A model generated the notes under the pieces. The model was not told the origin of the DNA. It did no database searches and saw nothing but the letters and a program-made list of their open reading frames with translations. Shown in pieces: positions 1 through 12,038 of a DNA stretch of 64,000 bases. Numbering within the stretch: position 1 is the first letter of the stretch; the number at the start of each line of letters is the position of its first letter. Both the position numbers and the translations under genes were made by a program. The DNA is from Theristus sp. LFF4_11 (taxonomy: Eukaryota; Nematoda; Chromadorea; Monhysterida; Xyalidae), in NCBI GenBank assembly GCA_030248135.1, contig JASANC010003532.1, forward strand, positions 186,001 through 250,000. Direction: 5' to 3'.

Positions 1-208
1 CTAAAATGACGTCATTTGCTTTAAAAACGCCCGTTTGTCAAAGTGCAGGCACTAAAATGTCAGTTTGGTGTGACTGATTCGACATTCACCATTTGTTTAC
101 GGGAAGAAATCGGCTAAACAAAAAGTCTGGTTTGCTGTGAACGGCAAGCGCATGTTTGGCGGCACATGACGTCATTTCAGTGGGACACGTTTAAAAAATA
201 TAGGTCTG
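1..208 (+). mobile_element. Family M MITE, copy 1 (left end cut by window)
   Basis: One of four dispersed copies of a roughly 240-bp element; the others are at 12137-12375, 27734-27973 and about 51581-51812. Full copies end in imperfect 27-bp inverted repeats beginning GTAT and finishing CAAACGTGTCC. A perfect TGACGTCA palindrome sits just inside each end, here at 7-14 and 167-174. There is no coding capacity. This copy lies in the intron that follows the last visible diacylglycerol kinase exon. Confidence 0.8.
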
Positions 209-232
209 CACAAATGTGCACATATCACACAC

Positions 233-3200
233 ATTGCTGTGAAACGAGATTGTGATCTTCGATGGTGCCAGCAGACACGGCTCCCCATCCACCTGCGACG
301 GCACTGCGATGGTCGTCTCGAGCTCTGCCGCGCTGCATTGTGCGATGCGCTCACCGTGGCCGCCGATTTGCAGGGCCGCCTGCGCAGAGAGCACTGTGGG
401 TTGCTTTGCAGAGGCTTGATTGTGTTGCATTCACGCAAAACACGAAGAATGCCGCAAAATTTTCCGATATTTTCAGTTCGCTTGTTGATTCACGTTGCAA
501 TTCGCTTCGCTTTATTGTTGAACTTTGGCACTTTCGATTCCACAAGCTTTGACGGAAAACGCTGTGTGGTAACGATGGAATCGAAATTTTCCAGCTTGCC
601 TCTCACCAATCTCATAGCAGCAGTGAAAGTAACCGCTTTCAAAACGTTTCTCGGGCAGCTTTACACACCAAAGTTGCAGTGGTGAAGCCGAGCACTTCGA
701 TTTTTCGATCGGTGCACGTCGGTCGACTGAACACTGACAGGCCGCCATCGGACATTGATGTCTGCTGAATGTTGATCTGCGGGTTGTTGGCAGCGAGGCT
801 GTTCGCTCTATTTGCTTCCGCGCCGACAGGGGCTCCCTGCGAAGCGTCGAAATTCGCATTCGAGGCGAGATTCGACGCGGCGCCGCCCCACGGCATCGCT
901 CCGCCGGCGTAGTACGGAATGTTCAGGAATAAAATGCAGTGGAATTTGCACTGGCGAATCTTCCACGTGTAGTCGATGTTGTCGCACTGAAATTGCGATG
1001 ACGATATTATTGCAAGCGGGGATTAAGCAGAGCTGTCTTTAATTCCCTTATTTATACTGCGCTTCATCGACGTAATTTGTGGAGGAAACACGGTAATGTG
1101 CCTAATCTTATTTCTTGTAAAACTAGCAAAAGAAATGTGATCGCCATGAGGAGCTCTGGTCAAGAAAAGAACAATTTTTCAGACACACCTAATCCAGACA
1201 ATCTTTGAGATAACTCAGACAACAAAGAAAGCACCTACTTTCAGCGTGATGTGCTCACTGAGCAGTCGCCATGATCGTTTGAACAAATCCACGGTGCCAA
1301 TGCCCCCATAGACAATGCGGTTTTTCAGTCTGCTGTTGAACAGTTCCGGATTCGCAGCTGAAGAAAATAATAAACTTGGGTCTTTTTTTTGTTTCAAATG
1401 GTCACTTGTCTCCAACAATACTTTGCTATATTTATATGCGCACTCTGCATGTGCGTCTACATACGCCGCTGATATTTGCGCACTGGACTGTTGGACCATT
1501 CTTTTGAACAGACAACCAAAATAATGTGCTGGCAGCTCTCTCTGGAGATGCGTCTTTCATGCCGCCACTGTTCTATGATTTCAAACGTCAAGACTCTGTG
1601 AGCTCAAAACTGCCAAGACCAACGCAAAACAACGCCCTTGTCTATGGCGAGACGCGAGATTGTATCAGGGACTGATTGCGCTTGATCTAATATTGAACGC
1701 TAACGGCCAATTTGAACAACATTGCACGTGTCTCGTCTGATTTTCACCGCGCTGAGAAACAACTCAACAGTCAACATTTTGTTCAGCAGCCTGCAGTTAC
1801 TCAACAATTTGTTGAGTTTTAAAAGAACCCAAAGTTGAAAATAATACAAGCAGCCCATCAGCAATCAGTTTTTCCCGCTCACTTCTCGACTGGTGAAACT
1901 GGAGTGCAATGTGCGCGTCAGCACCCATGCTGAAATAGTTGTTCATGACGGTCAGCGGCAGCCGCTCTACCACGTGCGCGTCCTTGGTCATCTCGATCGC
2001 CTCTGCTTGTTCGTCTACCGAACTCACTGGGTTCGGCTTCACGTCGATTTGCCATCTGGAAACGTCGAGAAAAATTTTGCATTGGAACAAAAACGGATAG
2101 TTTGCATTGCAATTGAATTGAAGGTGTGTGTGTGTGTGTTTGAATAGTTGTATAGTATAGTTGACGCTTTTCACAGAAACAGACTCACACCGCTTCCATC
2201 CATCTCTCTTCGTCGCCGCAAATTCAGCATACCAAGATTGGTGTGCTGCCATCGGTTTCGGTAGCATACCACAATGGTGACATTCTTGGTATGGCCTTCT
2301 TCTCTCAGTGCGAGCAAACGTGTCTGACCAGACAGGAGCACAACCGACCTGTCCAGGTTCATGATGACCGTGTCGTGTGCGACCGCGTTCAAGATCGAAG
2401 TCAACGGCTCATCGGCGAACGCACCGCCCCAGCCCATGGTGCGTGCGAGATCGTTGCCGGTGCCGAGCGGCAACAACGCCATCGGTGGGTACGTGTGCCA
2501 CCCCAGCTGGTCCAACGTGGCCAGCAGCCAGCCGGCCGTGCCGTCACCGCCGCAGATCACCACCCTCATACGCGGCATACACTTGCGGTACATTTCCAGA
2601 CTAGAAAAAGGTTTTTACCGCATTGAAAGCATAAAGAGGTGTCCAAATAGGTGTCCGATGTTCTAGCCACCTGGGTGTCCCTCGTGGTCTCCCGGTAGTG
2701 AAAGTGGCAACTGCACACTCGGCGTTTTGGAACATTTTTACTTCCGTATCCGAAGCACCGACACCGTGCGGGACGCCTAGCGGACAGGACACCCAGTCAC
2801 CTTTTTTTAGCGTAAGGGTTATAAAAAGTTTCAATAAAAACCCTTCAGCACACGCCACCCGTATTTCGGCCCTTTTATCGCCATGATGTCGAATACTTGA
2901 CGCGGATTTAGCAGCCAACTGAACATTTGAATCAGTTTAGCGCCTTTGTTGCCGCCGGATTTCGGATTGACGAAAATCAACAGTGGACACTCTGGCGAGT
3001 GCAGTTTGCCGGATGGCAACGGCAATGCAATTGGCTTCACGACGAATTGGCCAGCCTGAGATTGGAAACTAAAGAAATAGCAACCGTTTCTTTTACTTTT
3101 AGCTGTATTTCATGTGTCACCAAGCAACTCTGAACTGTGCACCTTTTTATCGCTCATTCGTGCCCCATTACGCCTCAGTCGTATTATCCAGTATGGCGGC

Positions 3201-4235
3201 ACAAGCACATCCTTCAGTCTTCCTCCAGTGCAGGTTTCGTCGAGCAAAGAACTGGTGAAACACGATGGTTTATTGTGGTAGGTGGATTTGCACCATGAAC
3301 ACTGCACGGCGATTGCTGCCTGGAATAACTGCGAGGTTAAATAAGAATTTTTGAGAACTCAAGAAAAGTAGAAAACTCACCTCAAGCAATCATTTATCGA
3401 TCATGATGGCTGCAATTGCAACCGTGTCACAGTCCGCCACCACACGGGTAAAACAAGAAAACGAAAATGAGCCGGCAGCAACGGTCACATTAGCAAACCT
3501 TTTCGCCGAACTTTTTCTGCTGAAACAACTTGGCACAGTGGCCACAGCGGCCCGTCTGCGTCCACCGGTGCAGCCAGTGATGCCGGAATTGTACGGCCAC
3601 TTCGGGCACCGTTTGCTCCGGACGACAGGAGGCGCCAGTCGGTTCGTTGTTGTTGCTGTTGCCGACAGCCGGTGCGGAGGCCGCTTGTGGCGACGGCGAC
3701 ACCGGCGTGCACACGCGCTCCTGGTAGGTCGGCTTGCACGACACGCCCATCTGTGGCATCCTCGGTATTGCAGTTGGAGAAGACTTTAAGGATGTTAAAG
3801 GCACTTTCTCGCTGAGCAAAAACTGTTCACCAAACAGTCGCGCTCAACAATCTGTTGAAGTTCTAGTTGAACAGGTTTAGCAACAACAGGCGTCCACCTT
3901 CGTCAACATGGCCATGCAGCCGGTGTGCGCGGTGACGTGGCATGCCGCACAGCGCCGTTTGTCGCCGACACGACTGCAGTTCTTGTCGCCGACGTAGCAC
4001 TCCTGCTGTGCGCTGTTGCCAGTTGACGGTGGCAACCAGAGGTGCTCCGCCGCTAGACCGGCCTGAAATCGTCGATCTTTGACTATAGTTCAAAATTGAG
4101 CGCTCTAATTGGCCGCATTGCGTAACCTCGGTCCAATAAGCAGCGGTGCGATGTCGGTCGACGACTTTCCTCGTGCCCTCAGCCACCATGTAATCCGCGT
4201 GACGTTTCACGCCGGGCGATTTTGCCAGTGCTCGT
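233..4235 (-). CDS. Diacylglycerol kinase, zeta/iota type: C1 and catalytic exons (C-terminus beyond window)
   Basis: Phosphorylates diacylglycerol to phosphatidic acid, ending DAG signalling at membranes. Exons (minus strand, 5' to 3'): 4235-4127, 4062-3898, 3750-3499, 3319-3143, 3055-2859, 2600-2349, 2055-1883, 1357-1239, 986-669 and 379-233; all phases are consistent. The order is two cysteine-rich C1 domains (EHLW...CYVGD...[14 protein letters not shown], then HHWLHRW...GRCGHC and [11 protein letters not shown]), the catalytic DAGK domain ([43 protein letters not shown]) and the accessory domain ([50 protein letters not shown]). The extended second C1 ending [11 protein letters not shown] is typical of the zeta/iota group. 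Ankyrin repeats expected downstream would lie left of base 1. The ATP-binding GGDGT is intact. The first C1 may be degenerate. Confidence 0.93.
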
Positions 4236-4583
4236 CTGGAAAAGGTTCGTCGACGAAGTGAAACGATTGAGTTTTGGACGCTACCTGTGCACTAATCGAC
4301 TGATCGAGCAAATTCATTCTAGAAATTCTCAAGTCACGCAGCCCACTGTAACTGATGGCGTTTCTTTTTCTCCGTTTTTTTTATGATTTGTGTCACAGCA
4401 AACTTGGATCCGCTTAATCAAGCAATTGTTTTTTTATGTCCAGCAAAACACTGAATCCTTCCACCACAACAACACACCGCTCACTCACACGCACACCGTT
4501 TCCGCAGACCATGTTGCACAAAGCACTGTTATATTATTGTCTAAAAGGCGTGCATTGCTGCAACAAACTTCACGAGCAACGAC

Positions 4584-7500
4584 ATGTGCTGCAGGCGTGA
4601 CGGGCGGCGTTCCCGCCGTGGTGCGCCGACCACTTGCGGCACCATGGTCGTCTCCTCGTGCGACCGCGATCGCGCCGTCGTCTTACCGTACACCTCCAAC
4701 GCACGACCAGCGCTGTTCAGAAGCAGACTGCTGTGCGAGAAGCTGTTCTGATGGCTGAGCGCTTGATCACGGCTGTCCGTGCCACTGCGAGGCTCCGTGT
4801 ATCCGGACGAATTCGACGAATCCCGCTGTTGCAGCGGCAGTTTCTTCGAGTGTCTGAGCGCGCTCTTGTTGGCGCTCTGAACGTTGCGCATCAACAACGC
4901 GTGCGTCACGAGCACACTCTCTGACGACTCGGTTTCCGTGCTCCATCGTCGCAAATCGTTGTGCAGAATCGACACATCCACCGAGTTCGATCGATTACTC
5001 GGAGCGCAGTCGTTCGCCTCGAGCGACTCGCTGAACTGCGTCAAGCTTTTCGTGTGCGTTTTCGTTGTGCCACCGCCGTTGCTGCCGCCAGCCTCCGGTG
5101 TGACGTGTGAGGACGCGCTGGCGACGGCTGTCAACACCTCGCTCGTAATGTCGTTGTTGTCGCTGGCCTGCTGGAAAACGGCGTCCACCACTAATGACTC
5201 GTCCGAGTCGCGAGCGCAGAACTGATGCTGCGACATGAACTTGCGATCGATGCTCGCACGACTCTTGGCCGTCGGTATGCTCCCATCGGTGTTCTTTCGA
5301 TAGAAGCGTTTGCGGTGTTGCTCCGGCGGCTGCTGCACCACCACCGACACTGACCGGCCACTGAGGCCGACTTTGTTCAGGGCGGTGTCGGAGGAGCTCA
5401 TGTAGAGGGACGCTCGGTACTGTGGACTCAGCGAGTCGTTGCTCGGTCGCCGATCGACGTCCCACAACGTTGAGTGGTGGGAACAGTTTTGAGCAAATCG
5501 GTAAACTGTGTGCAGGCAGACTTACTGAATTTGAGTTGATCGTATTAAGGAAGAGGTTGAAGTTCCAACATTGGACAACCTCCTAAAACCCCTGCCATTA
5601 GCTTGAGCCCACAAACACTCAGTCCCAATACCGAATAATCGTGAATGGTGCTAGTTTCGCAACGGATAACTAAAAGATTTCCGAATGCTGAAAACTGTTC
5701 CCTGTTGTGACGCGAATCGTCGCAGTTCACCGGAGCCGACGGAGCTCTGGTTCGACTCCAAGTCCACCAAGTCGTCGATGTCATACGACGTGATGCTGAT
5801 GCTGACGCTCGGCCGCTTGTCCACTTCTTGTTTCGGCTTCTCGTGACTTTCGCCGGTCCGCTCCGACGTGGACTGGTCGAAATCGATTCGTATCGGTCCT
5901 TGATTGACAATCTTGTACGCTTTCGCGGACGTCTCTTCATGGCCGCAGAACGACGGCACCGAATTCGAGCTGGACACTGACGATTTCGCGCTGACCGTCT
6001 CGTCGCCCATCCAGATGCCGCCGAACGAGCTCGCTCGCTTGTCGAGGCATTCCTCGAGCGTGATCTGCACCGGCTGCGTCGTGCTGGTGGCCGCGTGAGG
6101 CGTCGCCGACAACAGCAGACCGTTCTTGAAGTCCTGATCGTCGCGGCTGATCACGATCTCCGGGTTCGAGCTGATCGACCACGACTGTTTGCGCATCTTC
6201 GGTGGCAGAGTACGTTGCGCTACGTTGGAGCGCTCCGGTGCAACAGCGTTCATTTCATCGTGTTCATGATCGTGATCAAGTGCGCTGGCGGTGATCGACT
6301 CGGAGGACTGTTTGTCGTTCTGGTCTGGTTTGTTGTTGAAGCGACGTCGACGCGATATGAGATCCGATGAAATCACTGGCTGTTGATGGATGAATGATTT
6401 CGGCCGGTCTTGAGCGGAGTGCTTCTCACTGGATTGCGGCTGATTAGACGGACTGCCAGCGGTGGCGATGCTGGTGGATGCGTTGCTGTCGTTTGCGTTG
6501 GTGCGGCGCACGTGCAGAGTCAGCACGTCGATGTCTGAGAAGCGAGCAAAATGTTTGCTCAGAAGAAGTGACGACTTGTCAGGTTCTGTAGCGTATGGTC
6601 TCATTGGTGTGACATTGAATTACGTTTTATCAGTAGTTCAGTTTACTGGATTTCATCACACTTTTGCTGACTCAGGAAAAAGAACTTTTGTTGCTAGGAT
6701 AATTGACTGTTTTCCCTTGAACAAACTCTACACGCGATTTGTCTGTTTGTTGTGTGAGCGCCACTTACTGCACAGGATGTGTCTGACTGTCTTTGTCAGT
6801 TGCGCCCGTTGCTCTCGCTCCTCGTGCTGCTGCAGCAGTCGGCAGTGGTGACACGACTGGTCGATCATTTCAAAGCGTTTCTGCTCGAGCTTCGGCAGCT
6901 CCGCCAGTCGACGCCGAGCGCGCAGCCACGCAGCCGTGGTGCCTTGAATGAAACTCAGCAACGCTCATAATAACGCACTGCGGCAGTTCAGCTTTTTTTA
7001 ATTAATGGCAGATATACAGTCAATCTCGCTAATATATGCAACTAGCTGATTGGTTGGTCATAGCAACTCTCAGCGCTGATTGGTTAATCATGGGATGTTC
7101 TCAGCGCTGATTGGTTGGTCATCACGTCATGTTCGCGTCATGTTGCATATATTTTCCAGATGGACTGTAGATACGATGGCGAGCGAAACAACAATATACA
7201 AAAACGCCAATCAAACTCAACAGAAATCAGAAATATTTTGTTGTGCTACCCCGAGTGCACCGACCTCTCCGCGACGGTCTCACTGCGCCAGCTATCGCAG
7301 CAGTCTGTCCGGCCGCTCCAACCCTGGTGCCGCAAATCGACTTGCGTCGTCTGCTTTTCAACGATCTGCCGGACGCCCAGGTGCCCGCTCGCGACGGCTT
7401 TCGCCCCTTCTTCAGGCGTCTACTGAGCGTGCGCAAGTGGTCGCCGGGCGGTTGCTGTTGTTCGGCGACCCTGTCCAATTCGCGATCCTTGTTGCTCGTC

Positions 7501-8201
7501 AGCATCACCATTCGCTTCTTGTTCTCCGCACTATTCGACGCCTCGATCGAGTGGTGATGCATCTTGTCGAGACTGTTCGTGCCGGTGAGCTTGTGAGCGA
7601 CGTCGCCGCGCGAGAACGATCGACGGAACGCCGCCGACAGCCGCGACAGCTTCTTGTTCAGACGACCGCTGTTGTTCGGCGAATGCGTCTCGGTGTCCGG
7701 TTTGTCGTCCGCCATCGACAACTGGCGACTCTTGACGCTTTTCGTCGCTCGCGACGGCACCGCCGCTTTCTGCGATGTCGTCGATTTCGCGCTGCTCTCA
7801 CGCGACCGACGGACTCGAGCTGCCGCTGGCGGCTGCTGGCCAGTCGCCCGCTCGTCGTCGTCAGTCTCGTCGAGTTTCTGTGACAGCCGGCGCCACTGAC
7901 GCGAGTGGTCAGAGATCGTCCGTGACAGCTTGTGCTCTGAGTGGCTCTTCGGGTCACGGCGACTCCGCTTGCGACGTTGCTGGTGTGCGCTGCCGAACGG
8001 CAACGCGAGCATGCCGCGCATGATGACGCGCCCGACTTTTCTGGTTACGCCAAGCGTCGGCGACGCTGGCAGACTGTTGGTCGCCGTGCTCACACTCAGC
8101 GGCTCTGTGTCGCTCGTGGAGAAGTTCAGCGTCGGCGGCGGCGGCACCTTCGGCGGCTTCGGGTACGTGGTCGCCTGGTGTACCACTTGTTTGCTGGTCA
8201 T
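4584..8201 (-). CDS. Ser-rich N-terminal exons, probably of the same diacylglycerol kinase
   Basis: Four long open exons, 8201-7250, 6942-6769, 6585-5731 and 5505-4584, join in matching phases (1, 1, 1) and end in the phase 2 needed by the kinase exon at 4235. They encode nearly 970 residues of low-complexity sequence rich in Ser, Arg, Gln and Asp/Glu, with no domain I recognise. The chosen start (MTSKQVVHQ) follows stops in nearby frames but is not proven. The last segment ends in a basic stretch (RRERRPSRLQH) just before RALAKSP, which resembles the basic region ahead of the C1 domains in zeta/iota kinases. Long unstructured N-termini are known in insect rdgA-type kinases. The alternative is a separate upstream gene. 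The exon from 6942 and the donor at 4584 have weak splice signals. Confidence 0.6.
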
Positions 8202-8634
8202 TTTTTGTTGAAACGGATTCACCGTTCTCAGGTTCGGTGTTTTAAAGAAAACTATACTAACTAGTTCTACACACAGGGTTGTTTTGATTGCATATATGCG
8301 TACATGTACTTTGATGATGAGGATTATCAACGCTTTTATCAACATTCATGCACATCACATGTTTACTCTGTAAGGCGCTCAAGAGATGAACCATCTGAAC
8401 GTAGACGTTTTCTAATTAGCACTTTATCGTGCTGCTGTACCTCTACTTTGATTTCCTAACATTTTGATGTTTATAGTGTCAGGTCGTATTAATGCTCGGC
8501 CACGTTTAGCAACAAAGTTGCATTAGACCAAATTACCTTTGCCGCCCGGAGCACACGTCTAAAATAACTCCATTAAAACTCTTCCCTAATTCCGGTGCAC
8601 ATTTCCAATAATGAGAACGGCACAGTGTACATTG
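8202..8634. other. Intergenic, 5' side of the kinase gene
   Basis: No coding block, RNA gene or repeat is recognisable. It separates the putative kinase start from the fold-back element. It may hold the kinase promoter, but I see no specific motif that I would defend. Confidence 0.5.
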
Positions 8635-9776
8635 TACAGGGTGTCCCAAAAAAAACATAACAAAAGTAAATGGCTCGTGCGGCCGACTGGTTGCACGTGA
8701 AGCCGTGAAATTTGAAACACTTTTAGAAAAAAGGAACACATTTTGTGTGTCCAAATTTTATCCCGAAATTCCATTTTTTCAATAACATTTCAGCAGAAAT
8801 ACGTAAAAGCTCAAAAATCACCTAAATTCAGTTTTTTGACTCAAGATAAACATCATTGTCGTCATCGAGATTCACATATGACAGTGGCGCAAGTTCATCT
8901 TTAGCTTCGTCTTCACTGATCTCATCAGATTTTTCCTCTCAACCCTTTAGTTTAACTTTTTTCAGCAGCCAAATGTCTTTTTCATTGTTCTCAATGATTG
9001 GCGACATTCGATGTTCGAAATTGATGAGCAATTCTGGTGCAGCGCCCGATCATCGTTAATTTTTTGCACACCACTGCGAATTTTGGTTTTCAAATTGTCG
9101 AAAATGTTGGGCGCCGAACGGTACACAATTTCCTTCAGGTGCCCCAAACCCATAAGTCAAGAGGAAAATTGAAACAAGTGCGCGAGTGGCTGTCGGCGTC
9201 GTTCGGTGACCGCTGGATCGGCCGCATGGGCAGAATTGAATGGCCCGGGAGGAGTCCGGACATGAAGCCTTTGACTTCTGCGTTTGGGGGCATCTGACGG
9301 ATAATGCGGGACATTTTCGGCGCCCACCACTGCAGCGGTGTGAGAAAAAATCATCGATGATCGGGCGCTGCACCAGAAAGTGATCATCAGTTTCAAACAT
9401 CGAATGTCGTCGTTCATTGAGAACAATGAAAAACACATTGAGCAGCCGAGAAACATGAAACTGAACGACCGTGAGCATGAACATGATGACATCAGTAAGT
9501 TGAAGCTGACGATGAGCTTGTACCACTGCCAGATGAGATTCTCGATGACGACAATGATGTTTATCTTGAGTCAAAAAACTGAATTTAGGTGATTTTTGAG
9601 CTTTTACGTATTTCTGCTGAAATGTTATTGAAAAAGTGGAATTTCGGGATAAAATTTGGACACACAAAATGTGTTCCTTTTTTCTAAAAGTGTTTCAAAT
9701 TTCACGGCTTCACGTGCAACCAGTCGGCCGCACGAGCCATTTACTTTTGTTATGTTTTTTTTTGGGACACCCTGTA
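8635..9776. mobile_element. Fold-back mariner-like element, decayed
   Basis: About 1.14 kb with long imperfect inverted arms: 8635-8880 closely matches the reverse complement of 9545-9776, and weaker pairing continues to about 9060 and 9345. The ends read TACAGGGTGTCCCA and TGGGACACCCTGTA, so TA is the likely target duplication, as in Tc1/mariner elements. The centre carries a broken transposase remnant. Confidence 0.85.
9170..9330 (+). pseudogene. Mariner-type transposase fragment
   Basis: The reading frame gives VREWLSASFGDRWIGR and then IEWPGRSPDMKPL, a close match to the conserved catalytic-end block of mariner transposases (WPPRSPDLTPLDFFLWG type). Immediately after PL one base is missing: shifting frame restores DFCVWGHLTD. 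The rest of the transposase is absent, so the element is not autonomous. The second catalytic aspartate block is visible; the others are not. Confidence 0.8.
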
Positions 9777-10196
9777 CATTGTATATAGCTCCATTTTATC
9801 ACTGTCTGTGTGTAGGCGAGCTCAACTTCATGCAGCTTTTTCAAGACTTTTTTAAGCTGACAGTAGTGGACTCCACACATTAATTGCCACTGTGTTTTCA
9901 TAAGCAAATATGCACATCTGAACGTGTAATCAGTCGCTTGATCCATATGATTCATAAAACGTCTGCTGCGTAACTTGTCTGACGAAACTCAAACTAATCA
10001 AAGAAGATTTCTCAGCTCAGTATGCTTAGTAGCCCTGAAAATTTATGACAAATAACACACATACCTCAATGAAATAAGATTGGAATGTCGCTTGAAAATC
10101 TTTGAAAACATTTGCAACCAACTTCCAATCTGAAAATGAGATATTCAAATGAGAACCAAGCGTATATCAGAGGTAAAAAACAAAGTGATTAAATAG

Positions 10197-10692
10197 ATAC
10201 CGTATTACCTCTAGTAAACCCCCATGGGGGTTTATTTCTTCAGCGACTTCTAGGGGTGGGGGTTTATTTTGGGGGGGTATTTTTTTGGGGGGGGGGTTTA
10301 TTTGGAAACCATTTTTAGGGGTGGGCAAAATAGCAAAAATACCTTCAATGGCAGGAAGGAAGTCGCAAAAAAAAATTAGTGGGGAATGGTTGTTGATTGG
10401 GTTTTTGGATGGTTTTGAAACTTCTACTCTACATGGAAATTTCCTTTTACAACAGCCTTTTGTAATGAAATTACCATTAACTCATCCATTTGGGGCCTTT
10501 GGTAGCACATTTTCATCATTTTCACTGCAACCAGCCACTGAATTCGCTGGGTATGTGTTTCAAACAGGTTTCCAATAATCCCCCATGGGGGATTATTTTT
10601 TGGGGGGGGGATTATTTGGAAATTTGTCGAGGGGTGGGGGTTTATTTTTGGGGGTTTAATTTTGGGGGGTTTAATAGAGGTAATACGGTATA
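10197..10692. mobile_element. MITE with ATACCGTATTACCTCTA termini
   Basis: A 495-bp element bounded by near-perfect inverted repeats (ATACCGTATTACCTCTA then AAACCCCC) and followed inward by G-rich tracts with CCCCCATGGGGG palindromes. No coding sequence. The flanking TA may be a target duplication. The superfamily is not assignable by eye. Confidence 0.8.
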
Positions 10693-11465
10693 TAGGTAAT
10701 TGGTCATTCATTTAGAATTGATACACAAAAATATTGGACATCTATCACAATCAACTAAACTGAACAACTGAAATAAACATTAGAATCATCTTTTGAAAAG
10801 GCACGATTCGTTTCGCAGACAAACAAATACGGCATATGTGTGGGTGAGTTGTGGCTTCATGTGTCATTTCAAGTCCCCCACACACCATATTTTAAGCGTT
10901 CTTTTACAAACAGCAACCGGATTGAACTAGATAATTCAATAACAATTTAGTTTGTTGACGGTAAATCAAAACCGAACAGTACTTTATTTGTTTTCTGCAG
11001 TTCACACGTTTTGGTCTTGTCTTGCGGCAGGCATTTTTAAACTAGTATTACTGGGTGGGAGACATCGGTTGAGTGAGAGACAACCAACTAAAAACTCAAT
11101 CGCCCCTCGAACCAGCTGCAATGACTTATTTGGCATTTACTGAGGACGTCCACTGAACATTTTACTAAATGAATCAGTTCAGCTGGAGACAGCACAAAAG
11201 CGATTCAAACACCGTATTTCTTCAGTCACACATTCAGTAGACGTTCTTAAGCGTCGTTTATGAAGCCGATTATGTAGTCGCTTCGCTATACCTCACTCCA
11301 AATTCAAATTAATCAATCAGCCTTCAGCCAATCAACAAGACAAGAAAAACGTGAAACACACCTCGTTCGGTCGGACATTTCTGGAAAGAGCAGTTGCATG
11401 AACTGCACGTCCACTGGAGAGGTGCTTCGTTCTACTGGCGATGTTGAACCACTGATCGCTATAAA
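10693..11465. other. Intergenic stretch, nothing recognised
   Basis: AT-rich sequence with short spurious reading frames only. No repeat shared with the rest of the window was noticed. Confidence 0.5.
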
Positions 11466-12036
11466 ATGCAGACTGTTATAGCTGTCTCACAGAATTACAA
11501 TTGTATGTGTAATTGTTGGTGCACCTCGGCAATTCCTGCAACTGGTGCGGGTGCTCAACAAAGAAATATCGAACAAGATACAACGCCAAGATGTCCACCA
11601 ACACTCGCAACTGGACGTTCGTTGTTGCACTGCGCCCGCCTGAACGTCTGCCGTCAACTCCGAGTCGCCAATTAAAAACTTCGATTTCGAGGTGCCCTGG
11701 CGCTCTTGCTGCTGGTCGGCAGCAGCCTGTGCAAATGGAAAACAGACAAAAAAGGTTATGACGGTTGCTGGTTCCGGACACTTCGTTGTTCACTCCGTTT
11801 TGAAGTAAGCACTTTGGAACCCCCCCCCTGCATAAAGTGCCATCACTTCAGGCCACTCTCTCCGAACCAACCTGTCCGACTTGTCTCCAGGTGTGCACAG
11901 CCGCGGCGAGGCGTGGTGTCAACTGCGTCTGATAGATCGACGGACACGAGGACTGCGCACGTGCTGCATACAGATTTGTATGCTTTGCGAGTGAGTTGTG
12001 TTCCATAGCGACCCCCCCACCTTTTGTTTGTGTTTT
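11466..12036 (+). other. Possible upstream exons of the ionotropic receptor
   Basis: Around 11466-11760 several overlapping frames are open on both strands, including a plus-strand hydrophobic run (ALALLLLVGSS) that could be a signal peptide. I could not choose a frame by homology or splice phase, so no exon is called. The amino-terminal part of the receptor gene would be expected here. Confidence 0.25.
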
Positions 12037-12038
12037 AG

